A stretch of 64,000 nt of DNA from Endozoicomonas euniceicola (GCF_025562755.1 NZ_CP103300.1:1302001-1366000); one strand, 5' to 3'; numbered from the stretch's first letter, positions 46,441 through 55,961 are shown. The notes: generated by a model from the sequence alone, not told the origin. A program made the numbers and translations.

Positions 46441-47643
46441 CTATCGATCAAATAAGCGATCTACATCCGCTTGCAACGCCTTCACTTCATCCAGCATTTG
46501 CAGTGCGGCAGAACCCTTACCCTGTTTTAAATAATCGCTCATGCGTTCTTTATATAACTGCCGGGCTTTATCGGCAAAGCTACCACCAGCGTTTTTTCCA
46601 ACACTTTGAATCACGGCCTTGGATTTACCGTAATTATTCAGAAAATAATGCTCTGCATCCGCCGTAACAGATTTCAACTCAGCCCGCCGGTCAAGCGCGG
46701 CAGTAACATTGCCCTGATCCAGGGCGCTTTTCACCCCGTTCAGATAATGGTTACGTATTTCCCGGGTATGTTCATCCAGCGTCAGGCTGGCAGGCTCAGC
46801 AAACTGGCGGGTAGCCTGTGCCGCACTGGCCTGATGATCCGTAACAGCCGGTACAATAGCAGGATTAACGGCTACCAGCCCGTCGCTTTTCATGGCAATG
46901 GTCAGATGCCCGGTATTCCCGTGCCGGGCCACCGGATCAGGGCCGGGGTTCGGCACCACTCCACGAGCCTTGGCGTACTCTTTCTCTTCACTGGTCAGGG
47001 TAGTCGTACCTTCCCTAAGGTCATCTGTCGTATAAATTAACAGGCATGAAGGTTTGTCCGCGACCGAGCCACGGTTATCGATGGTAAATGATGTGCCTAC
47101 ACCTTCTTCTGACGTAAAGCCCGGCATTTTGTAGCTAACATGGTGCGGGTCGACCTTGCTGGTCATTACATTGTCTTTATTCAGCAAGGCTATCTCAGGA
47201 TAAAACAACTCATTATCCCCTGAACCGGCGGTACTCAGCCCTGAATGACGGACAACAAAACTGTCTATAGCTATTTTGTGTAAGCCCTGCCCGGGTATTT
47301 TATAGGCCAGCACCGGAGTCAGGCCTGAAGGCAGTTGCAAGCGGGCAGTCTGCTCATTAATGACAACTCTGGCTGTATCTTTGCCCGGCGTCAACGGCAG
47401 GGGCTGACAGGTAATATCGGCAATAGAATGAAATATCTTGCCCTGGTTGGCATCAGGCACGCTGACAAGCTTGTCAGTCTGAAACGTGGAACATCCATAC
47501 CCTGTTGCCACAAGAACCAGTGCCGCTGCTTTTATCGCAGGCTGCCAAATTTTCTTATGCCTGTCGTTTATTGACAGATGACTCTTTGTTTTCAGGAAGC
47601 TACTTTTCAGGAAGCTAGTCAAGAGACTATGCACTGCTTTCAT
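46441..47643 (-). CDS. malM: maltose operon lipoprotein/periplasmic protein MalM
   Basis: 400 residues, longer than E. coli MalM (306). An unusually long basic N-region (about 35 residues) precedes a hydrophobic stretch and a lipobox-like ATGYGC with Cys51, so it is probably a lipoprotein. Family features: two beta domains with QLPSGLTPVLAYKIP, FYPEIALLNKDN and the EKEYAKARGVVPNPGPDPVARHGNTGHLTI segment, and a C-terminal helical part. Family role in maltodextrin use is not well defined. AAGG about 9 bases upstream of ATG. Divergent from lamB2. Confidence 0.85.
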   Translation of the reverse strand: MKAVHSLLTSFLKSSFLKTKSHLSINDRHKKIWQPAIKAAALVLVATGYGCSTFQTDKLVSVPDANQGKIFHSIADITCQPLPLTPGKDTARVVINEQTARLQLPSGLTPVLAYKIPGQGLHKIAIDSFVVRHSGLSTAGSGDNELFYPEIALLNKDNVMTSKVDPHHVSYKMPGFTSEEGVGTSFTIDNRGSVADKPSCLLIYTTDDLREGTTTLTSEEKEYAKARGVVPNPGPDPVARHGNTGHLTIAMKSDGLVAVNPAIVPAVTDHQASAAQATRQFAEPASLTLDEHTREIRNHYLNGVKSALDQGNVTAALDRRAELKSVTADAEHYFLNNYGKSKAVIQSVGKNAGGSFADKARQLYKERMSDYLKQGKGSAALQMLDEVKALQADVDRLFDR

Positions 47644-48055
47644 AATCGAACCTTGTTACACCCCATAAAATACAGGGCACAGGTTATCAATGTGGTGAGC
47701 CTATTGCCAGAAGCCAGCAAAAACATAACGTTAAAAGCTGAAACAAAGATAAACAAAAAAGACTTTCCACTGGTTTGCTGAGCATTAAACCCTGAACTAC
47801 TTTGGTATGAGGTGAAAATAAATATTCACCTTTAAAACAGAAAAGCCTTCACTATGGTTCCGGAATCTACTGTACAACGGAGAGTTCGTCATTCAGAGAT
47901 GTTCTTATTTTTAAAAAAAAACACTAATAGAAATTTTTATAACAGACAACAGTTGCAGTTAATCTGTTGGCTGTAGCCAATACTTAAGGTCTCTGTATAG
48001 CTCCACAACTCCAGATAGTTTCCGGATGGTTTAAACACACACAAGGTGTTTTGTC
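47644..48055. other. intergenic region between malM and lamB2
   Basis: 412 bases without a gene, A+T-rich (a run of nine A at about 47911-47920). It must hold the divergent malM and lamB2 promoters. I do not find a convincing copy of the TGTAAAC-type box here, unlike at lamB1. Confidence 0.5.
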
Positions 48056-49561
48056 ATGACTCAGGAACAATCCTCGCTGGCCGGCGCTCTGCGTTCTGGA
48101 CTCTGTAGCCTGGGAGTCGTTTCGCTAGCCGCAATTTCTGGCCCTCACGCTCTTGCAGAAATGATGGATGAGGAATTTGGTTCAGCCGCCGAGAGGATGA
48201 ACCTTAATTATTATGGATATGCCCGATCCGGTATTGGCAGCTCGGCAAAAGGGGGCAAGCAGGCTTGCTTTCAGGCCGCAGGGGCTCCCTTCAAGCACCG
48301 GCTGGGTAATGAGTGCGAAACCTACACAGAACAGGGTTTGCAGGCTACACTGGCAACCGATAACGGCACAGTGTTCCAATTAAATACCCGGCTTTCCTAT
48401 AAAGTCGATCAACAAAAAGACTCGGAAAACCCGAGCAAGGACGATAATGATTTTGCCCTCAGGGAAATCAATATAATCGCTGAAAATGTTTTCCCGGCCT
48501 TACCCAGTGCCAAACTCTGGGCAGGAAAACGCTATTATCGACGCCACGACGTGCATCAGCTTGACTGGTTCTACTGGAATGTTTCGGGCCCGGGTGCGGG
48601 TATTGAAGACATCAACGCAGGCTTTGGTAAATTTCATCTGGCCTGGATCCGGAATGAAACTGACGTCATTTTTGCCAGTGACTACAGGCCACCCGACCCA
48701 ACGAAAGGCGATGAAGGTGGTTTCACCTACAAAGAGAAAAAGATTGCCACCAATATTCTTGACTTCAGACTCACTGATCTGAAACTTACAAACAGCCTGA
48801 GCCTGCAACTGGGCCTTAACTACGGCAAAGGCTCTCCGGGTGACAAAGTGCCTAACAAAAAAGACTATGACAAGGACGGTTTCATGGGGACAGCGCAGTT
48901 GACTTACGCTTTCCCTGTTGGCGGGTATAATAACTTTGTCGTGCAATACGCGACCGATGCAATGACAGGACCAGGACTGGGGGAAGACGGCAGAACCTCC
49001 CAGACATCCAAGTGGTTCGATGGCAGTAAAATGACCCGGGTTATCGATTTTGGTCAAATACCCATTATGGACCGTCTGGATGTGACCTATGTCATTGGCT
49101 GGACCCAAATGGACTATTCCAAAGATATTGAAAGAACGGCCCTGGCACCTGACAAATTAACCTGGATCACTGTCGGTATACGCCCTCAATGGAAATGGAG
49201 CGAATTGACCAGCACCGTTCTGGATTTAGGTTGGGATGAAGTCAAAAACGGTGCAGAGTTCGTTGTTCGGGAAAACATGCCCGGAGCTCCTTACAAAAAA
49301 GAATTCGCCGACTCTAAACTCTATAAAGTCACCCTGGCGCAACAATTCCACCCACGTTTCGGAGCTATGGTGAGACCCGTTATCAGGGTCTTCGTCACCT
49401 ACGCTAACTGGGATGAAATGAAGTGTCCTGCTAACGTTGTGCCTGGAAGCTGCAACCCCAGTACAGCCGGAGTTGGTGGTGACAGAAAGCTGATCGCAGA
49501 AAACTTTGGCAAGGCAACGGACGGCATAACCTTTGGTGTACAGATGGAAGCCTGGTGGTAA
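48056..49561 (+). CDS. lamB: maltoporin LamB, copy 2
   Basis: 501 residues, about 55 longer than usual because of longer loops and N-terminus. Seen: signal peptide ending after ALA, LNYYGYARSGIG, both loop cysteines kept (QACFQAAGAPFKHRLGNECETY), LWAGKRYYRRHDVHQLDWFYW, SGPGAGIEDINAGFGKF and C-terminal FGVQMEAWW. Two extra cysteines occur near the C-terminus (KCPANVVPGSCNP). It is diverged from lamB1, consistent with a different size range or conditions. Followed by its own terminator. Confidence 0.94.
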   Translation: MTQEQSSLAGALRSGLCSLGVVSLAAISGPHALAEMMDEEFGSAAERMNLNYYGYARSGIGSSAKGGKQACFQAAGAPFKHRLGNECETYTEQGLQATLATDNGTVFQLNTRLSYKVDQQKDSENPSKDDNDFALREINIIAENVFPALPSAKLWAGKRYYRRHDVHQLDWFYWNVSGPGAGIEDINAGFGKFHLAWIRNETDVIFASDYRPPDPTKGDEGGFTYKEKKIATNILDFRLTDLKLTNSLSLQLGLNYGKGSPGDKVPNKKDYDKDGFMGTAQLTYAFPVGGYNNFVVQYATDAMTGPGLGEDGRTSQTSKWFDGSKMTRVIDFGQIPIMDRLDVTYVIGWTQMDYSKDIERTALAPDKLTWITVGIRPQWKWSELTSTVLDLGWDEVKNGAEFVVRENMPGAPYKKEFADSKLYKVTLAQQFHPRFGAMVRPVIRVFVTYANWDEMKCPANVVPGSCNPSTAGVGGDRKLIAENFGKATDGITFGVQMEAWW

Positions 49562-49599
49562 AAAGACAGACTACACACAACACTCTAATCATTTAATTC

Positions 49600-49626
49600 A
49601 GGGTGGATTTATCCGCCCTTTTTTCT
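49600..49626 (+). terminator. terminator of lamB2
   Basis: GGGTGGAT tt ATCCGCCC followed by TTTTTT, about 40 bases after the lamB2 stop. Confidence 0.8.
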
Positions 49627-49864
49627 GTCTGTTTTTTAACCAATCATTCAAACCAGTTATGCCACCGGCATCAGAAAAAGTTGCCACAAAGTTATACCCC
49701 AGGTTATCCACAGACTTTGGGGATAACTGCAAATAGTTCTCTGCCTCAACAGAGGCACCAGTCAACTGCCTTAGTGCATATTCCGGCCTCCCGCCCGGGC
49801 GGTTCTGAGGTATAGATTTAAGGGGACTGGAGCCTTAGCTATCCGCTATTGGTTAATGGCTGCG

Positions 49865-50476
49865 TTAATGCCCGGACAATGTTTGTAAATAAGGCAGAGG
49901 GGAGAGATGAGGTTGTTGGAGATGAGGTTGTTGGAGATGAGGTTGTTGGAGATGAGGTTGTTGGAGATGAGGTTGTTGGAGATGAGGTTGTTGGAGATGA
50001 GGTTGTTGAGGGTGAGCTTGTTGGAGACGAGCTTGTTGGAGACGAGCTTGTTGGGGATGAGCTTGTTGGGGATGTTGGGGATGAGCTTGTTGGGGATGAG
50101 CTTGTTGGTGGCGAAGTTCTCGGTGGCGAAGTTGTTGGGCAATCTGAGGATTAGCGAAAAAATGCATTGCTGTTGGGGTGCTAAAAAAAACAGTCATTGG
50201 GTAGGAGGGACTGAGCCCGGGAATATGCAGAACAGCTAAATTTATACCAACGCTGCTCTGAAGCGGTATAGGTACGTTGTAGAAAAAAATGCTGGTATCA
50301 CCCTCGGGATTAAGACTCCAGAAATAGTGACCTCTTTGATCCACATACTGACTTAAAAAAAATCTTATTCCATTCATGCTCTTACACGGATAGGTGACAA
50401 TCATTTGATCACAAAAAGCACGTAAAGACAGGCCAGAGAAAACAATCCAGAAAATAAAAATGAATGGTTTCTTCAT
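49865..50476 (-). CDS. small secreted protein with C-terminal pentapeptide repeats (coding VNTR)
   Basis: 203 residues, no recognised family. A signal peptide (MKKPFIFIFWIVFSGLSLRAF) precedes a unique part of about 90 residues, then about 78 residues of pentapeptides: HPQQA, RLQQA, HLQQP in repeated order, ending SPLPYLQTLSGH. The repeat part comes from the 15-bp tandem array at 49906-50139; one partial unit is 9 bp, so the frame is kept. This frame is chosen over the other open frames because it alone has a signal peptide and an ATG. Confidence 0.6.
   Translation of the reverse strand: MKKPFIFIFWIVFSGLSLRAFCDQMIVTYPCKSMNGIRFFLSQYVDQRGHYFWSLNPEGDTSIFFYNVPIPLQSSVGINLAVLHIPGLSPSYPMTVFFSTPTAMHFFANPQIAQQLRHRELRHQQAHPQQAHPQHPQQAHPQQARLQQARLQQAHPQQPHLQQPHLQQPHLQQPHLQQPHLQQPHLQQPHLSPLPYLQTLSGH
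49906..50139. repeat. 15-bp tandem repeat array
   Basis: Fifteen full units of GATGAGGTTGTTGGA and its variants plus one 9-bp unit (50071-50079). The first seven are nearly identical; later ones drift to GATGAGCTTGTTGGG and GGCGAAGTTGTTGGG. Units are multiples of three, so copy-number change would keep reading frames. Confidence 0.95.
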
Positions 50477-50658
50477 GTTTTAGTAGCTCTTCAGGAATTA
50501 TGGAAAGCATGATTGTAGTAAAGAAACACTTTAGCCACACAGAATGAGCGCTGAATGACTATGTAACAAATAAAATTTATTGGTAGCCTGGCCACAAATA
50601 GCGCTCAACAGGAGTTGGTATTATAATTCGCACCTTTTCTACTAAATGTTGAGCCCAT

Positions 50659-51435
50659 ATGAGCACCACCCTTGATGAACGCTTTGGCGGCATCCGCCGC
50701 CTCTATGGCATGGATGCTGAAGAAAAACTGGGACAATCCCACGTTTGTGTCATTGGCATTGGTGGGGTCGGTTCCTGGGCAGCAGAAGCACTGGCCAGAA
50801 CGGCTGTGGGTAAAATCACTCTGATTGACCTGGACGATATCTGCATAACCAACATTAACCGTCAGCTGCATGCTACAACAGGCACCATTGGTCAGTCTAA
50901 ATGCGAGGTGATGCAGGCGAGAATCAAGGCAATTAACCCGAACTGCGACTGCCAGATCATTGAAGACTTTATTACGCCAGAGAACATCGCCGAGCTGATC
51001 ACCAGTGAGTTTGATTATGTTCTTGATGCCATTGACAGCTTCCGGGTCAAAGCCGCCCTGATTAATCACTGCAAGCGCAATAAAATACCCATTATTACCA
51101 CGGGTGGAGCAGGCGGTCAGACCGATCCGACCCAGATCCAGATTACCGACCTAGCCAAAACCTGGCACGATCCCCTGGCACGTAAGGTCAAAACTCACTT
51201 AAGGGACTTTCATGGCTTCAGCAAAAACATCAAACGTAAGTTCGGTGTTGATTGTGTTTTCTCCAGTGAGCAGGCGGTTTATCCACACCCTGACGGTAGC
51301 ATCTGTCAACAAAAACCCCACGACCTGGGTTCTACCAAAATGGACTGCGCCGGAGGCTTTGGTGCATCGACGGTTGTAACGGCGACGTTTGGCTTTGCAG
51401 CTGTCTCCCGAATTATCAAAAAACTCACAGCCTGA
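50659..51435 (+). CDS. tcdA: tRNA threonylcarbamoyladenosine dehydratase TcdA (CsdL)
   Basis: 258 residues, E1-like ATP-dependent enzyme that cyclises t6A37 in tRNA to ct6A. Seen: ERFGGIRRLYG, nucleotide loop VIGIGGVGSWAAEALART (about 32-49), DLDDICITNINRQLHA, DYVLDAIDSFRVKAAL, ITTGGAGGQTDPT and the C-terminal GASTVVTATFGFAA. It sits next to the csdA-csdE fusion but on the other strand, converging on it; in E. coli csdA-csdE-csdL are co-directional. Confidence 0.95.
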   Translation: MSTTLDERFGGIRRLYGMDAEEKLGQSHVCVIGIGGVGSWAAEALARTAVGKITLIDLDDICITNINRQLHATTGTIGQSKCEVMQARIKAINPNCDCQIIEDFITPENIAELITSEFDYVLDAIDSFRVKAALINHCKRNKIPIITTGGAGGQTDPTQIQITDLAKTWHDPLARKVKTHLRDFHGFSKNIKRKFGVDCVFSSEQAVYPHPDGSICQQKPHDLGSTKMDCAGGFGASTVVTATFGFAAVSRIIKKLTA

Positions 51436-51533
51436 AGGGCTGTTGGCTGTTGGCTGTTGGCGGCTAGCTGTTAGCTGCTGGCTGTTCATACAACCAAAAG
51501 CTAACAGCTAAAAGCCAAAAGTGGACAGCGGTC
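51436..51533. repeat. heptamer-rich simple repeat between tcdA and csdA-csdE
   Basis: Repeats of CTGTTGG and TAGCTGTTAGC type, then the complementary AGCTAACAGCTAAAAGCC style, so the two halves can pair into a long imperfect hairpin between convergent genes. Same style as 19852-19982. Confidence 0.75.
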
Positions 51534-51534
51534 T

Positions 51535-53277
51535 TTAATGATAGCGATGCGCCTGTGACAGAATCTCGGCAACAATAGCCCTGAGCCCGTTGCCCCTGGA
51601 TGGGCTTAAGTGAGTCAATAACCCTAACTGTTCAAAATATCCATCCATATCAAAACGACTTATGTCGTCAGGTTGCCGACCATTGATTTTTGCCAGAACC
51701 AGCGCAATTAAACCGCGAATCACCCTGGCATCGGAGTCGGCTGCAAAATACAGCTGCATGGTTTCCTGATCGTAATAATAATGAATCCACACGGTGCTTT
51801 CACAACCATGCAGCCTGGCGCCTTCGGTTTTCCAGCTATCAGGCAGCGAGGGCATGCGCTTGCCCAACAGCATAATCTGGCGGTATTTTTCCTGCCAGTT
51901 ATGGCTGTCCATCAGGCTGGACGGTACAGGCTGGTCACTGAACGCTTTTATGGTCTGATACAATACTGGTAGTCCGGAGCGTTGAGCAGGCAGCCCCTGA
52001 AACTCCTCGTCAGTATGATCTTCAGATGTCACCAGTAATCTCATTGCTGACAAAAAACGATCAACATCTTCTTCAGTGTTATAGAACGAAAATGACACAC
52101 GGACGGTTCCCGACAGGTTAAGCCGTTCCATCAGCGGCATAGTACAGTGATGACCGGTCCGCACGGCTATTCCCTGCTGGTCCAGCAGCAAGCCAATATC
52201 CTGATTGTGCAATGTGTCGCAAATAAACGACACTACTGATACTTTTTCAGACGCCTGACCAATCAGCCGGATACCCGGTATGGCACGCAAACCCGCTTCT
52301 GCTTTTTGCCTTAATGACTGCTCATGTTCAGCCAGTTGAGACATATTGAACGATTGTAAAAAATCCAGCGCGGCAGCCATGCCGATAACACCAGCGACAT
52401 TCGGCGTACCCGCCTCAAACTTGAACGGCAAGGTATTAAAGCGAGTACCTGTAAAGCTGACCCGCTCAATCATCTCTCCACCCGCCTGCCAGGGCGGCAT
52501 GGCTTCGAGCAGAGCTTTACGGCCGTAAAGAACGCCTATTCCGGTCGGCCCAAACACTTTGTGTCCGGAAAAGACATAAAAGTCACAACCCAGCTTTTGT
52601 ACGTCAACCGTCTGGTGTGCCACCATCTGGGAACCATCGACCAGAACCAGTGCTCCCAGCTTATGAGCAGCGGCCATTATTTCAGCCATTGGCGTGATAG
52701 TACCAATGGCATTAGAGGCGTGGGTGACACAGACAATTCGTGTTTTGTCAGACAGCTGCCTTGTAAAACTGTCCATACACAGCTCACCATCCGGTCTGAT
52801 ATCCACCACTTTGATGACAGCCCCTGTTGCTTCCGCCACCAGCTGCCAGGGAACAATATTGGCATGGTGTTCCAGACAGGTCAGCAGAACTTCATCCCCG
52901 GCCTGTAAATTTGCCCTGCCCCAGCTATTGGCTACCAGATTAATGGCTTCCGTTGCCCCCCGGGTCCAGATAATTTCATCAGAAGAAGAAGCATTCAGGA
53001 ACTGCTGCACCTGTTCTCTTGCCACTTCGAACGCTTTGGTTGACTTGGCACTAAGGTAATGAGAGGCACGGTGCACATTGGCGTTCTGTTCCCGATAGTA
53101 GCCATTGATCGCCTCGATGACTGATTCAGGCTTTTGCGTCGTTGCGGCATTATCCAGATAAACCAGTGGAGAGCCATGAGCCCGCTGGCTGAGAATCGGG
53201 AATTGCTGGCGCGTTAGTTCCGGATTAAAGGGTTCCGAATCGAACTGAGCCTTATGTGAAGACAGCGTCTTCTTCAT
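51535..53277 (-). CDS. csdA: fused cysteine desulfurase CsdA and sulfur acceptor CsdE (SufE-like)
   Basis: 580 residues. Residues 1-410 are a class V aminotransferase-fold cysteine desulfurase: YLDNAATTQKP, THASNAIG, PLP lysine Lys240 in FSGHKVFGP, and the persulfide Cys378 in RTGHHCTMPLM. Residues about 435-580 are a SufE/CsdE domain, with sulfur-accepting Cys492 in LHGCESTVWI and LVLAKINGRQPDDI. In E. coli these are two proteins, CsdA and CsdE, that pass sulfur to CsdL/TcdA. Here they are one chain, so desulfuration and persulfide transfer should be intramolecular. Neighbouring tcdA supports the assignment to Csd rather than Suf. Confidence 0.93.
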   Translation of the reverse strand: MKKTLSSHKAQFDSEPFNPELTRQQFPILSQRAHGSPLVYLDNAATTQKPESVIEAINGYYREQNANVHRASHYLSAKSTKAFEVAREQVQQFLNASSSDEIIWTRGATEAINLVANSWGRANLQAGDEVLLTCLEHHANIVPWQLVAEATGAVIKVVDIRPDGELCMDSFTRQLSDKTRIVCVTHASNAIGTITPMAEIMAAAHKLGALVLVDGSQMVAHQTVDVQKLGCDFYVFSGHKVFGPTGIGVLYGRKALLEAMPPWQAGGEMIERVSFTGTRFNTLPFKFEAGTPNVAGVIGMAAALDFLQSFNMSQLAEHEQSLRQKAEAGLRAIPGIRLIGQASEKVSVVSFICDTLHNQDIGLLLDQQGIAVRTGHHCTMPLMERLNLSGTVRVSFSFYNTEEDVDRFLSAMRLLVTSEDHTDEEFQGLPAQRSGLPVLYQTIKAFSDQPVPSSLMDSHNWQEKYRQIMLLGKRMPSLPDSWKTEGARLHGCESTVWIHYYYDQETMQLYFAADSDARVIRGLIALVLAKINGRQPDDISRFDMDGYFEQLGLLTHLSPSRGNGLRAIVAEILSQAHRYH

Positions 53278-53469
53278 GGTGTGGTTACTTTTATCACTGC
53301 TTAAGGATCGGCAGTTTACTGTATGTTGAGATACAAAGTCAGTTTGATCTTAGTGTAAATAGAGGCAAGACCTTATTCAGGCAAACTCCGATTCAGCGGA
53401 TAATCCGCCTATTTATACTGCGACAGGAACCTGTCGCCCAGTGATTGCGGACTATCCACAAAAGACAGA

Positions 53470-54759
53470 ATGAATAAAACCAACAGACTGGCAGGTTTAC
53501 TGTTCTCTGGTTTACTGGCACTGACGCTTTCCAGCCCGGCCCTATCGAATGTCGAGGTCGTACCTGAACAGGAAGGTTCTATCAATTTTTCTGCGGTGCC
53601 TTATGCCTTTCAATCCCGGGACTGGGGAACAGCGGTCGGAGTATCCGGTATCGTAACGGGATGGTTGCAACCACAAATGTCGGTGTTTGCCACAGCCATT
53701 ACTTCAGACAACGGCTCCCGACTGGGGTTTGCTGGCATGAATAACCTGATGATTCCCGGACAGAGCCAGTGGCTGGTCGATCTGCAATTGCTGAACAGCT
53801 ATTACGATGCCACTGATTATTATGTTTCCGGAAATCCTGATTATCAGCATGAGAAAGCAGGCAGTAATGATTCCAGTGCTGAAAACTATGTTCGTACCTC
53901 AGGCAAAGAGGCCGAGTACCTGGCCCGCTTCCGGTATATTCTTCCTATCGGTGATGGTATCAATGGCGCACTGGCCAGCATGATGCATCGTAAAGGTGAG
54001 ACCAGCCACAACTCGGGCTCCATGAATCCGTTTGCCAATGGCTTTACCACGGTGGAAATCGAGCCCTTTTATCTGCGCCAGGATCTGGGTGAAGCGACAC
54101 CAGCAAAAGAGGACACTAGCACCAATGGCATTCGCCTGATCCTGGATTATGACAATCGGGATTCCACCCAGGAGCCCACCACCGGCAATCACGTAGAGTT
54201 AAAGGTCACCCAGGGCTGGAGCAGAAAACGCCGCAACGCATGGCGTACCTGGGAGTTGAAATTCAGCCAGTTCTTTGATCTGGGAGCTAATGACCTGTGG
54301 CAACAACAGGTGGTTGCCCTGAATGGCTGGGTGGCGGATACCCCCACCTGGAACAGAACGGAAAACCTCAATGGTGCTGAAGAATACCGACGACCGCCGT
54401 CTTATGCCGGTGTCTCTCTTGGTGGCTGGTATCGACTGAGAGGTTACAGCAGCAATCGTTTTTATGGTCGTTCAGCGGTATCGTACAGCGCTGAATACCG
54501 GGTCAAACCTCAGTGGCAACCTTTGCAACAGATACCGCTACTGGGTGACTGGTATAGTCTGCCCTGGTGGCAGTGGACGGTATTTGCCGATGCCGGGCGT
54601 GTCGCCGATACCTTCAGTGCGCGGACACTGCACAGTGATATGAAATTCAGCGTAGGCGCAGGCATTCGTTTTAAAGCGGAAGGCGTGATTGCCAGAGCCG
54701 AGATAGCCACCAGTGAGGAAGGCAGCCGGATCATTATGTTTATTAATCAGCCTTTTTGA
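53470..54759 (+). CDS. outer-membrane protein of the Omp85/BamA-TamA superfamily (barrel only)
   Basis: 429 residues. Signal peptide MNKTNRLAGLLFSGLLALTL cleaved near LSNVE. The rest is a 16-strand-type barrel with alternating aromatic strands, the LRGYSSNRFYGR segment resembling the lid-lock VRGF/Y loop of Omp85 proteins, and a terminal Phe. No POTRA domains are visible, so it resembles the stand-alone surface-antigen barrels. Substrate and role unknown. Confidence 0.75.
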   Translation: MNKTNRLAGLLFSGLLALTLSSPALSNVEVVPEQEGSINFSAVPYAFQSRDWGTAVGVSGIVTGWLQPQMSVFATAITSDNGSRLGFAGMNNLMIPGQSQWLVDLQLLNSYYDATDYYVSGNPDYQHEKAGSNDSSAENYVRTSGKEAEYLARFRYILPIGDGINGALASMMHRKGETSHNSGSMNPFANGFTTVEIEPFYLRQDLGEATPAKEDTSTNGIRLILDYDNRDSTQEPTTGNHVELKVTQGWSRKRRNAWRTWELKFSQFFDLGANDLWQQQVVALNGWVADTPTWNRTENLNGAEEYRRPPSYAGVSLGGWYRLRGYSSNRFYGRSAVSYSAEYRVKPQWQPLQQIPLLGDWYSLPWWQWTVFADAGRVADTFSARTLHSDMKFSVGAGIRFKAEGVIARAEIATSEEGSRIIMFINQPF

Positions 54760-54795
54760 GTGAGTTTGAGCGAGCCGGTGCGTTGTTCCGGGGGC

Positions 54796-55743
54796 TTAAT
54801 TTTCTCCTTTGGGTTTCTTTTGTGGAAACCGCGCGGCCTGACGAGTTTGGATAAACGCCGTCAGCTCGTCCCGAATAAATTCCCGCAACCATCGGTGAGC
54901 GCGGTTTAATGTCCAGTACTCTGGCCATACCATGCTGTAATACACTTCCGGAACATCCATCGGCACATTGCGCACCACCACATTCTCCAGACTCCGGGCA
55001 AAGGTTTTAACGGAGCCGGTCGCCAGAAAAACACAGTCGGTGCCTTTTACCAGATTCATACAAACCATAATGCTGGGAGCAAACGCGCGAACTTTCACTT
55101 TGGCGCTTAATGAGCGAATGTAGTCGTTCATTATCTGGTGCGTATTCTGGTCATTCTTCTGCATAATGAATGGAAACTGCAACAACCGTTCCTGAGATAG
55201 CGGCTCACGGGCTAACGGATGATCTTCACACACGACCAGACAAACCTGCTCCTTCATTAACTGGTAGCCCGACAGCCCCTCTTCCGGTTCACCAATGTAG
55301 CCCACCATTATGTCAATTTTGCCGTTACTGACCGTTAGTCCGGGGTGCTGAGCCACCAGCTCAAAGGTAAAGTGAGGTGCCTGCCGCCAGATTTTGTGAA
55401 TAATGCCAGGCATAACCTCCTCCAGCACCCTATGACCGGTCGCAATACGAAAGTGCCGCTCTGTCGTCGCGGGGTCAAACTGCTGGTTCTCAAAAATGCT
55501 GCTGGCAGCATGAACCACTCGATTGACCTCTTCATGCAGGTTCAGGGCTTTTTCAGACAGGTAGATATGGTTCCCCCTGCGAATCAGAATCGGGTCATTA
55601 AGGGCTTCGCGCAATTGTCCCAACGTTCGGCTCATGGCGGACTGGGTCACATGCATCACCTGCGCGGCTCTGGAGACACTTTGTGTATCCAGTAACGCTT
55701 TCAGACCTGGTAACAGATTCAGATTCAGTCGGGATAAATTCAT
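54796..55743 (-). CDS. LysR-family transcriptional regulator
   Basis: 315 residues from ATG 55743. N-terminal winged helix NLNLLPGLKALLDTQSVSRAAQVMHVTQSAMSRTLGQLRE, followed by a periplasmic-binding-like effector domain. The frame is open 15 codons further to a GTG, not typical of the family. It converges on the Omp85-like gene; target unknown. The N-terminus resembles the NodD/LeuO-like group. Confidence 0.88.
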   Translation of the reverse strand: MNLSRLNLNLLPGLKALLDTQSVSRAAQVMHVTQSAMSRTLGQLREALNDPILIRRGNHIYLSEKALNLHEEVNRVVHAASSIFENQQFDPATTERHFRIATGHRVLEEVMPGIIHKIWRQAPHFTFELVAQHPGLTVSNGKIDIMVGYIGEPEEGLSGYQLMKEQVCLVVCEDHPLAREPLSQERLLQFPFIMQKNDQNTHQIMNDYIRSLSAKVKVRAFAPSIMVCMNLVKGTDCVFLATGSVKTFARSLENVVVRNVPMDVPEVYYSMVWPEYWTLNRAHRWLREFIRDELTAFIQTRQAARFPQKKPKGEN

Positions 55744-55961
55744 AGATTCACTGGGTAAATCGAAAAGAGGGGGGAGAAAAGGTATCACTGAACCGTTAGG
55801 GGGAGAAGTCCCGAAAGCCGTTCTTATGGATAAATACGTATTCCGACTTTCCTTTGTATTGAAATTCGGTACACTGGAAGAGTGCTCTCATAGCAGTTTA
55901 TGACAGAGGATGTCATGGCTGCTTTTCTCAAGCGAAGCTAACAGAGCTGTATGGAGGGTTC

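Noticed and set aside
47880..48055. LacI-type box upstream of lamB2
   Set aside because: The nearest match, ATGGTTTAAACACA, lacks the central CG/GG and the spacing of the other boxes.
49906..50139. CRISPR-like array
   Set aside because: Repeats are directly contiguous with no unique spacers, so this is a tandem repeat, not CRISPR.
49849..50239. plus-strand frames of DEVVG or MRLLE repeats
   Set aside because: They arise from the 15-bp array being open in many frames; the minus-strand frame alone has an ATG start with a signal peptide.
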